Below are positions 51,379-61,700 of a DNA stretch of 64,000 nt, in pieces (position 1 is the stretch's first letter; every line of letters starts with the position of its first letter). Under the pieces are notes generated by a model. It searched no databases, had not been told where the DNA came from, and saw nothing but the letters and a program-made list of their open reading frames with translations. A program made the position numbers and the translations under genes. The stretch comes from Ianthella basta (lineage: Eukaryota > Porifera > Demospongiae > Verongiida > Ianthellidae), in contig OZ025880.1 of NCBI GenBank assembly GCA_964019415.1, forward strand, positions 2,500,813-2,564,812, given 5' to 3'.

Positions 51379-52143
51379 CTAGCAGGAAAGCCCGCCTTTG
51401 GCGGGCTTCCCTGCTCCGGCGCCTCCACAACAGCTGCTGCATGGTAGCTACTCCATGACAGTGTGGCTTATGATTGTGTGGGTATATACTGTGGGCACAT
51501 CAAGTAAATTGGAAGCTTATGTATGCTCAGGGGAACACCATGTCTTAAGATGGTTTTGGACAGGTCATGCATGTTACTGTTCCAGGTCAAAGTGTGATGA
51601 AAAGTCACTGATTGGGCTACTATATCCCACTTTGGCCTAGAACAGTACCATGCATGTACTGTCCAAAACCATCAAGACATGTTGCTCACCTGAGTGTACT
51701 TAAGCTCCAATACTTGATGTGCCCACACAGCTATACAACGGTGAATAGAAGGTGCAAAATGTTGCCTACAGATTGTTAGCTATCATTGACTTGATGCAAA
51801 AGCAGCAACATGCTCACAGAAGGAAGAGGTCTATGATGTTGCTGGATTGTAGACTCATATTGTAGCTGATGTATATCAGAATGGTGCCATAGATGGTGTT
51901 GGCTGCAGCTCTGTTGCTTCACAGAAGGAAGAGGTTTACCATGTTGCCGCATGGCGTCTTTTTCCGTAACGGATGGAAAACGTGCGACGCTCTTCGCAGG
52001 CGCGGCGAATCATCTTCCGTCTACCCCCTTATAGCCATGACCATGCGGCGCTCTGTCATAATCCTGAGTTTCACGTCGATCGCGCGCAAACTGCGTGAGG
52101 AATTTGCGAACAGAGGATTTGAGCTCTACCAAAATATATAGAG
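51379..52143 (-). mobile_element. Helitron-like non-autonomous candidate
   Basis: Read on the minus strand, the 3' end has a strong hairpin (AAGCCCGCC / GGCGGGCTT within GCAGG...CCTGC) immediately followed by CTAG and then T, as at Helitron termini. The other end starts TCTCTATATATTTTGG, but the base before it is not the expected A. The interior includes a CpG-rich 52,000 segment, two copies of CAGAAGGAAGAGGT, and the long inverted repeat at 51480-51730. No Rep/helicase coding. Confidence 0.4.
51480..51730. repeat. Long hairpin, arms about 115 bases
   Basis: GTGGGCACATCAAGTA at 51491 is mirrored by TACTTGATGTGCCCAC near 51711-51727, and ATGGTTTTGGACAGG by CTGTCCAAAACCAT. The loop is under 10 bases, so an RNA from it would fold into a long stem. 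Confidence 0.8.
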
Positions 52144-52257
52144 AGCTTATAAGTTCTACTGTATCACATTGCATGTACTTCTTCTTTTGTTCCATGTATG
52201 TATACATATACCTTGTTCTTGGTGCCTATATAAAATGTAGCCTGTGAGGTTAAATGG

Positions 52258-54985
52258 GTTTAAGTCAACAGTGACAGCACTGACATGGTTGGGACCAGAC
52301 ACTTACTCATGTTGCAGTGTTCTCCATAATATATTTCCTTCGTTTGACATTACTTCAGGATGATATAGGAATGCAAAGTTAAAATGAAACATTAATACTA
52401 AACCAAGGCTAACCAGATTTATATGGGGTGCTAAAGTAGCAGTGATGTTCTTTAGTGTGCTCCTAGAAAAGCAGTTTTGTAAATCAGATGCATCAACTGA
52501 CTGGCCTTCATTCTTGGCAGTGTTGTCCCTGAACATGAGTGCACCGTGGTTCTCTTCCATTTCTTGGTCATACTGGAGGAAACAGTTTGATACTGGTACC
52601 ACTCCAGGCTCGGAGCTAGTGTATATGGCACCTCCTCTCTGAAAGGCATGGTTTGCAAATAAGGTTATATTTACACCTTTGTAACTGTGATGTGGCTCTC
52701 TCCATACAGAGCAATAGCACCACCGTGTGTAGCAACACAGTAGGCAAACAAAGCCGAAGTATTTGCCTTTAGAAAAATCTCTGAATCTAGTGCATAAATT
52801 CCCTGTGATCTTGCTCCACAAAAATGGCTAGTATGCCTGTTGTCAATGTTATCTGTACTGATTTCCCAAAAATTAAGTTTGTGTTGCTTTTCACCTGAAA
52901 AGTGGGGTTGATGGTTTGTAATAGTTGCTTGCGTAGAAATGCAGTTGCCTGATTGATTGAATCAGTGAACATCTTGACAGGGTCCACAGTATAAAGCTTT
53001 GATATTGCTTCCTTCAAGTTGTTTGGATATTCTGCCAAAAGTGCAACAGTGTTTATAATTCTAACACCTCTGAACAACCACTTCCCATGAGTAGGAAGTG
53101 ACTGAAAGGCACATGCACTTCCACTTGCTGCAATGTTGTGAAAAATTGTTACAGTATTCAAAACTACACCAACTCCAATGTTGCCTTGGTAACGGGAGTG
53201 TCTGTAGAGTACGGATATACCTCCACCAACTCCTCGTTCAGTTCTGTTGAAGATAATCTGAAATCTTGTGAAACTGACAAAGTTGTCTGTCCTGAAGGTG
53301 GCACTGACAATTGAGAGCTCCACATGAACACCTCCACCCATTAAGTCGTGTCTCTCTGATGGGAGAAGGGTATTGTGAAAAAAGTAACAATCCAGTAATT
53401 CTACCCTAGGCTGTTTGCTACTGATGAATCTTGAATCTGAATAAACATGCCTCCTCCACAAAGTGCTATGTTGTTGCTAAGGTTTATCTGTGTGAGATGA
53501 ATAGAGTTATTGGTTGAGGAATTCTGAAAGACAAAATACACCCCACCACCCTGTTTGGCAGAACCGTTAAAGACTCGAATGTCAAGTGCTTTGAAAATGT
53601 TCTGAGTAGCAAAGTCCATGTACGCAACTGCAGTGCCTCCACCTCTGAGGGCATGATTAAGAGTAAAGTCATGAGAGAGGCCATTGTTACCAGATCTCAT
53701 TACTACTAAATTCCCCATGGCATGTTCACTGAATTCAATGTACCCCCAGCTCCACAGAGCTAGGGCTCTATGGAACCATGATACTATACCAGTCACATGT
53801 ATTTCATTCCTCTTTGTCCGTCCTGTAACTGTTACTTGTAGTCCTCTCCTGGATACTTCTGAGCTGTTTGATCCCAACAAGTGTACTTTCTGAAGCAGGA
53901 TGACATTTTCCTGTGACTTATCTGTAACTTCAATGGAAAATGCGCTGCCTGGAACTACTCTGCACTTGCTCACATAGACATTTCCAAATTGTATGTAGTT
54001 ACCCGTGGTATTTCCTCTGAGTTCAATCTTGATGCTGGAATACGTAGTGGAGTCATTTGCAGGACTCTTGGTTATATTAGCGGAGCCTCGTAGCAATACC
54101 TTGTAACCAAGCACTGCATCATGTAGAGCAATTGAGATGCCACTACCTCTGGTTGCTGCATTGACAATGACATTGGAAAGAGTAATCTCACCACCCTCTC
54201 CGTCTCCCCTCACAGTAATGTTGATGCCTGTGAATGATGTGGTATATGTCCACTAGTTGATATTTCTCATGATTCCTTATTAGGGAAGCATCTGGATCTC
54301 TTGTCTGGCCTGTAAAAACTTCAAAGTGTATCCCACTGGCATGGTTGCCAAAATGGTCTACTCTAACATACTCCAGCAAAACATCCCCATTTGTTATTGT
54401 GATGCCATATTTAATGAAGGAAATTCCTCTGCCATAGGGGCCAATTATTGTAAGGAGAATGTATTGTATTATTACTTTCTTGCAGTCTTGAAAGTACAGG
54501 GTTGAAAGATCCAAGAGAGAATCACTGTACTGCAGCTGTTCACCACAATCTTGGAATGCTACATTTTTAACTACAACTATCTGAATATTGTAAAATGCTA
54601 AGTTTGCTCTGTTGGTGCACTGAATTTGTGATCCGCCATTTTCACAAGTACCCATTACTGCTATGGTTGCAACACTCATTAGTGGCATTCCATTTAGCAA
54701 ACTGTCAACTGGCTCAAGTACATGGATGCCACAACCAATGACAATTGCATAATTTTTCCCAATGTGTGTAAGAGCGTAGTTCGGCGACCCACATGATTCA
54801 TTAAGGTGCTGTGGATGATGTACTGGGTCACTTGTTGGTGTGTCATGTATACACTGTGGACTATCCTCTCCTGTTGTACTAACCCACATGGTTCTTGTGT
54901 AGTCCTCAGAAACTGCTCCAGTGCAGCATGTGAGCAGCCACAGCACACACACCAGTAGGATGTGTTTGACTAGAACTGACTTCAT
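52258..54985 (-). pseudogene. Beta-helix/TM family copy C, 3'-truncated
   Basis: Contains the start (MKSVLVKHILLVCVLWLL), the N-terminal domain and most of the beta-helix (GGGTAVAYMD, QGGGVYFVF, CGGGMFIQ, QRGGAIYTS) but stops near the codons for the strand before the neck. Neck, membrane helices and tail are absent. At least three frame changes split the rest. Very close to copy D where both survive. An upstream in-frame Met exists near 55066, but the family start corresponds to 54985. Confidence 0.9.
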
Positions 54986-54989
54986 TGTG

Positions 54990-56619
54990 TTGATGACTTC
55001 CTTTATAGGCTTGTAAGGTATGGTTGCGTAACCTATATGAAACCAACATCCTATATATATGTACATATGTGTAGATGAGGCATTGATCAGGAATGAACAA
55101 GGAAAGTGATAGAAGGTTCAAATATATTGAGAACAAGCATTTGATGAAGGGTGACTGTTGTACAGTTGACAGCTATGCACATGGTGTCATACAGAAATTC
55201 AAGAGGCAGAATAACTCATGCAAGGTTTATGCAGGGTCTATAATTATATATCGATAGAGAACTGTGAAGAATGATTAAGAGAAAGAATATACCATGCACT
55301 TTGCCCCAAAACTCACAGATGATATGTGACAGCTTCCCAATGTCTTGGCTGGCCTGGGTGTGTGGCAGCTAGTTATTCTGTCTGAATTGTTCAATGTGTA
55401 GATTCGACAGTCCCACCGTATTGCTGTTGAAGAATCTGACAATGCTGGGTGTATAACACCAACTTACATAGTGCACTCTGTTTCCACAGCTTGTCGAGGT
55501 TCTATCTAGGATACAATATAGGGGGAAGGTTTAGAGCACAAAAGTAGAAAGATGGTCTGGGATCCTGCCTCCCAGAAAAATTTTGGATTGAGAGTCTTTG
55601 AATTTGATTCTAATGCATTCTGGGAAGAAAATCACATTACTGCCATTTTCACTGGAATTGGCCAATTGTTCCTTCAATCAATGTTGTGTGTAATACTGGA
55701 TTGTGTCCATCTCTTAACCTATGACTGTAATTTTAGGAGTCCAACACTGAAACTGTTAAAAATAATAGATTTATTCATAATGAATGATCTGCACCGTGGT
55801 CAATCACACGTGATATATGCATATGGCTATAATGGAGTCACAAGTACACATGATCATCCATTGTTAGTTTATACAATATAAACCCTCTAATTGTTTATTG
55901 TCAATGCGAATATTCCGTGAATGACAATTTGATGAATTGAATCTGTTATATGTGGCATTTGTGTACTGCACTGTCTATTATTATGTTTTGGGAATCATTT
56001 AGCCACTTTCATATTGTGCTTATGTATTCTGGTCATGTGGCTCCATTTACGCATGTATACTGGATGGTTAATGGCTGAAGATATGACTGTAGGGAGCGTT
56101 AAGATGATTTCAGTGCATGATCAGTGAAGTGCTAGGTATCAGTCATGCATTCCTCATAGTTTCAAACAGTATGTACATTATTACATTAACCATTGGCAGA
56201 CACAACAATTAAAGATTGACTATCTTCTTCTGATGTACATACTTAATATATCTATAACCTATTGTATAACAATGGCCAATACAGATCGTATATGTGTATA
56301 TATGTGTGTACTTGAAGAGGCTTCATTGTGTTGGTGCATGCTTTCCATTGTAGACCTGCTGGTAAAGAAGCCTTAGGGCATCATGGCTTATGCCAGGAGT
56401 GCATGCATAGCATGACATCAAGCATATAATTATACTGGCGGTAGAAGAGAATAAATGAGAATAATTATATGTATTAATTACAGTATATGACAACTGCATA
56501 GGGTACAGCTAGTGTACGGTAAAATGTAATGCTCAAACTACATAGAGAAGTGATGTTGTAGTACTAAACAATGAGAAACACTGAACAAAAATTGTAAGCA
56601 AGACATTAATTGTACAATT
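54990..56619. repeat. Duplicated non-coding block (matches 41771-43384)
   Basis: Upstream flank of copy C, collinear with that of copy D, including the region around ACTGGAATTGGCCAATTGTT. No supported gene. Confidence 0.85.
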
Positions 56620-56795
56620 GTGAATAACTGTTTCTGTCTCTGTTCCAATCATCATCTTGATCTGTGTTGGGTAATCATCTATTATTTGAACAAGGTTCCC
56701 AAGACTAGCTCTCAGGTAGGGCACTATTGGGTCACTCATCATTCCTCTTTTTTCTGGCAGTAGCTACTGCTGGCACATGTACTTCACACACACAT
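56620..56795 (-). pseudogene. Beta-helix/TM family, 3'-end relic H
   Basis: Twin of relic G (SLGNLVQIIDDYPTQ, then GTETETV), differing by a few bases. Its presence in both blocks dates the relic to before the duplication. Confidence 0.65.
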
Positions 56796-57136
56796 ATATA
56801 TAGTGCTGCGTATATATGCACCCAGAGTAACTGTCTTTGGTGGGCTATGCATGTGTGTACGATTCCAATTTGGCGGACAGTGATGAATTTGAAGGACATT
56901 ATACAATAAAATTAAGCAAAGAGCTTTGAGAAAGTTATGTAGATGATTACTGGCTACTTTCCTACAAGGTGAGGCTAATGGCAGAAATGTAATTCTGGTG
57001 TCTTATGCATACTTTCATATGTTTTTGTTTGAATGCTTATAAACAGGTATATAGTACAAAGCTTTGCTGCACCAATCTGTGCTGAATTGCACGTTATATA
57101 ATGTACGAAGTGTAACCAAAGTGTAATACACTGCTC

Positions 57137-57388
57137 TTCTTTTCTCTGCTCATGTGAAGTTTGACGTTGAGCTACTGAGGCACATGGAAGGGTTGCTTCA
57201 AGACATACGTACAGTATACATACTCCAGTCTGTGTCCTGCAACGGAGTGGAAAGGGAGGCCATGCAAGGAGAGGCTGACACAAAGAAAGTGGAGGAAGGT
57301 GACCCCAACAGTGACGTGAGAAGGATAGCAAGCATTAATTTAATTATTATAGCTACTCGCAGAAAGCTAAGCATGAAGTTTTCTTAAT
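57137..57388 (+). pseudogene. Copy of the last exon of the TPR gene
   Basis: VELLRHMEGLLQD and VEEGDPNSD match [13 protein letters not shown] and VEEGDPNGD of the exon at 30348-30572. It has diverged, with an insertion near 57209 (ACAGTATACATACTCCAG) and a different C-terminus. No upstream TPR exons are found nearby, so this is an orphan exon carried with the flank of a beta-helix gene. Confidence 0.85.
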
Positions 57389-57535
57389 TGTAAATAAGTA
57401 ACTGATTGATATGATGATAAATCTAACACATGGGAATGTGAGTTAATGCATCTACAAATTACATTAAGGTATTGTACATTGCATTGAGTAGCATGTAGTG
57501 TGTATGATGACTCATAAATACACACTTAACTGCTC

Positions 57536-57539
<4 letters not shown>

Positions 57540-57596
<57 letters not shown>
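57540..57596. repeat. (GT)n microsatellite
   Basis: About 28 GT units, the only long dinucleotide tract between 37 and 64 kb. Confidence 0.97.
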
Positions 57597-57598
<2 letters not shown>

Positions 57599-57706
57599 AC
57601 ATGACTGAATATTTGCCTTACAAATGGCTAAACATTATCAATATCTATACTTGTTCTAACTGTCTATTTGCACTTAATTGCTATTCTATGTTATAATTTT
57701 GGGTAG

Positions 57707-57958
57707 GACAGACAACGTTTAGAACTACACATGGTGAGGAAAGAAAGGGGGAAGGGAAAAATGGCAGTGAACTGTACCAGCACTGGCAACCTCCTGATCT
57801 TTAGCCGACCCTTTAGCAGCCGGGTCACTGGTCACCGCCAACAGCCACTGATCCATTCCCTCCTCATATACTGATGGGGCTTCTTTGGAGCAGGCTTGAA
57901 CAAGCTTCCCCCCTTCCCCCTTCTTTCCTTACCATGTGTAGTTCCGAACGTTGTCTTT
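57707..57958. mobile_element. About 252-bp MITE with 48-base inverted ends
   Basis: Left arm ACAACGTTTAGAACTACACA, right arm in reverse complement ACAACGTTCGGAACTACACA, each continuing into a GGAAAGAAAGGGGGAAGGG-type purine tract. No coding capacity. TTTGGGTAGGA occurs just outside on the left (57698) and again at about 58000 on the right. Confidence 0.75.
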
Positions 57959-58431
57959 CATTCGTGTCACCATGGTACCTAGACCATCTTAATTAACTTT
58001 GGGTAGGATAGCTTCACAATTTACATTCACCTAGCTTCCTGTTGTTGTATTGTGTCAGCATGAATATACATAATTGCACAACACTGTATACTATGGTATA
58101 CAATATATGTCGTATGAATTATGATAAGCCCAAATTTTGAAGCCATAGAAAGGGCTGCATACATGGTTAAGGCAGTGAGAGCTTAGTAAAGTTGACTCAT
58201 TGTCAGTTGATTTGATAGACTATTTGTAGCAGAATGCAAAGATTTCTTCAAATCGGTTCATATAGACAAAAGCTTCGTTTGCCGGTTTTCGGCCATGTTC
58301 AGGAGTAGTGCGACTTTTCGTTTGTATTACAGCATACAAACAACCACTGCCATCCCTACATAGACAGCACTACTGTGCTGTCTGATAACCAGTTCATATT
58401 TATTACTGAAAATGTGAAGCATGTACAGTGT

Positions 58432-58703
58432 GAATATATGTATGTATTGCTACATTATTGGCTTCAGTCACAGTATCAGTAATATTATTATAATAGAACA
58501 TTCACAGTATATGTGTGATGCTGAAGTGCTAATGCAAACAAAATCATTGAGAGAGTTTGAAATCAGTAATGATGTGCATAATATAAAATGTAGGGAATAG
58601 TATGCAAAGAAAAGAATATAGCATTAATGGTGCGATTCTATGTACTGGATCATGTGTACATTGTTGACATATTACGTACAATTTGATTTTATTATTAAGC
58701 TAG
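58432..58703. repeat. 3' flank of intact gene A (matches 43760-44037)
   Basis: Immediately downstream of the gene A stop in transcript sense; probably its 3' untranslated region. Confidence 0.8.
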
Positions 58704-61700
58704 CTAAGTTTCTGTTTCTGTCTCAGTCACTGTGTCATCATCCTCTGAGGTGGGCACTCCAGCACGCAGTTCTGTTATTAGAACAAGGTTTCCAAGTCTC
58801 TCTGCTGGTGCTTCCAACAGTGGCTCAGCATATTCCTCCCTTTCTTCTTCCTGTTTCTGGCAACAGCTCAACTGCCTGCACTTCAGGTACACCTTATTTC
58901 CCAGTAGAATGCCAGGATACAGGAGGGGTAGGTAGATGAGGATCATCTGGATGGAAGCAAAGAACTGTTTTGTCCCAATGGGTGTGTTGAGATCAGTTAT
59001 GTGTAGACTCAGGATGAGGATGAGGGCAAGGTTACCAAGGATGGCTGTATCCAAAGCGTTGAATTTGCGTGAGTTGTAGGGTTGCAAGGCGGCAATGAGT
59101 AGCAGCAAGGCCACAACAAGGAAGATCTGGATACGGAGAGCATCTTCTGCTCTGGGCGTGAACACAGCTACAAGGAGGTGGACAATGCGATGAATAAGGT
59201 AGAGTGAGGAGAAGCTTCTGAAGCGCTCCTTATAGCAGCCTTGAAAGACATTGACAAAGTGGTAGACCCATCTGTCAGTGTAGACATTGCTGCAGAATGT
59301 CTGAATCCTCTGCAGCTTCCTCAATGGTGGCACAGCTATGAGGAATCTACCAAACAGCTGAGGTCCAATGGGAAGAGTGAGGAGAACAAAGGATGGCAGA
59401 AGGACGAACACTAACAGTATGACAATGGCTGGTATGAAGTATGCAATGTGTTGTATGGAGCCATAGGGCACAGAGCCCTGCCACCACACCACCACCTTCC
59501 TCTCCCCATCCTCCCCTGTTATGGTCTGATGGACAAGGATGTAGAAGGAGCTGACCAGAAAGCGAGTGAATCCAAGAATGACAAAGGCAGGAAGTGCTCT
59601 GTCATATGACATGCCATCTGAGTACTTTGCCTTCCATCGTCGCATTCTCCTGAGACATTGGTCCACTCGGTGACAGCATATCCACTTCTCTGCTGACCTC
59701 TCCAGAACAGTGAGTGTGATGGCCACTGTCAGTGGGAACAGTCCAATGGAGTAGTGAAGAAGGAGTGTCTGTAGCAGGGTGAGGTTGGCATTTGGTGCAA
59801 GGCAGTATGGTGGGAGGAGTACTCCAAAGAAGTCCAGGTTCCACATGCCATACAGAAATCGGTATATCCTGACAAATGTATTGTGCACTGGTCCCAATTC
59901 AGCATCACCTCTGATAGTGGAAAAGGCCAGGAGTTGTGCAAACAGCAGAAATGAGTTGAACCGTCCTGACACTAGATCTATGTTGAAGAGCATCAAGACA
60001 AACATGAAGGCGAACATGGGCACCCACTCACTCAGGATCCACACAAGAATGCCCACTTTACTGAGCCCTTCCTCACAATTGACACAGACTGGTCTTATTC
60101 CATTAAAGTTCACTGCAGTTCCTTTTCCTTCCAGGCAGTCACCACAGAGAAGCCCTTTACGATTATTATATTTGCTACAGACTATTTCTTGAAGCTGTTC
60201 CTGGGAATTGTTCTGAGGAAGTGTAATTTGCTGTGTTTGACAATGTCCTGGAGGGCATTGTCCAGTGAAGAACTTCTGTCCATCACAGCTGTGTTGGTCA
60301 TTGGATAGCAGGTATCCAGCCCAGTGGTCTCTCTTCAAGACAGCGCCAATCACCTCAGGGTGACTCTCATTACAGTCTGCTATCCCAGTCACACTGAGCA
60401 CCCCACAGTGACATGTTCCCATATGTCCTGGGCCATATCGGAAGACATAGCCAGGAGGACAGCACTGGAGCTCTATGTTCATCACCAGGAGTAGGTCTGT
60501 GTTGTCCACTGACTGCAGAACCAGCTGCGGAGGTCTACCTACAGCAGATGTGTTGCTTGTGTTGCTAGGGAAGGAATGGTTGGCCATGCCATGTCGCTGT
60601 GGAATGCCATGGAGGATGACTGTAAAGTCAGCAGTGTACTTGGAGAAAGGATCTGGCTCAAAGTGTAATGTGTCATCCATCTTGTTAATCAGTACAGAGA
60701 ATATTGAACTGATGTTATGGCCAAAAACATCCTTTGCACGAGTATAGGGAAGTCTTTTCTGTTTGCCAGGGATGAAGTGCATGGTAAGTGGTTTCCTCAG
60801 GCCATTTATGGCACTATACATAGCAACATAGTTGGGACCTGAAACTATCTCTCTTTGGACTGCTCTCAGTCTCCAGTCCCTGCTAGATAACTGTGATTGA
60901 GAAATGTTCAATGATGGAGTATGCCCACCAGATGTAACATAACAGAATGTAAAGTTGACTTGCCCCTCAAATGATTGCAAGCTAGTAATATGAGCACAAT
61001 TTGCTGCATTTGCGGTAATATTCCCCAGTGTGCTTCCAGTGATGCAGTTTCGAACATCTGATACATAGAATGACTGACCGTCACCTTTGGCAGTGTTGTT
61101 AATGAAAAGGAATGTGACTGTACTGTTTTTCTCTTCCCACTCTTGGTCATACTGGAGAAAACAGTCTGACACTGGTATTGCACCAGGTGCAGAATTAACA
61201 TAAAGTGCACCTCCTCTTTGAAAGGCATAATTTGCAAGGAACTCTAATCTGGTATTTTTGCCAACTCTGATGTAGCTCTCTCCATGGAGAGCAATAGCAC
61301 CACCATGTGTGGCAACACAGAACATTGACACTACAGATGAATTTGTCTGGAGCACAATTTCTGAGTCTAACGCATAAATTCCCTGTGAAGATGCGGCACA
61401 ATTGATGGTTACTCTTTCTGTTGTTATTTGCACTGACTTTGCATAGATTAAATTTTTGTTGGTATCAACCTGAAGAGAAGGGATGATTTTATTAGACACG
61501 TGCTTTAGAAAACACATAAAGGAGTAATAGACTACTTCAAGAAATCGATAACAATTTGATAACATTTTCTGCAGTTGCTTGTATTTTGTCCAAACTCCTG
61601 AACTAACAAACATTACAGTTACATCTGTTAGTCGAATGCCTGTGAACAACCTCTTCCCATGAGTATTAAGTGACTGGAAGGCACATGCACTTCCACTTGC

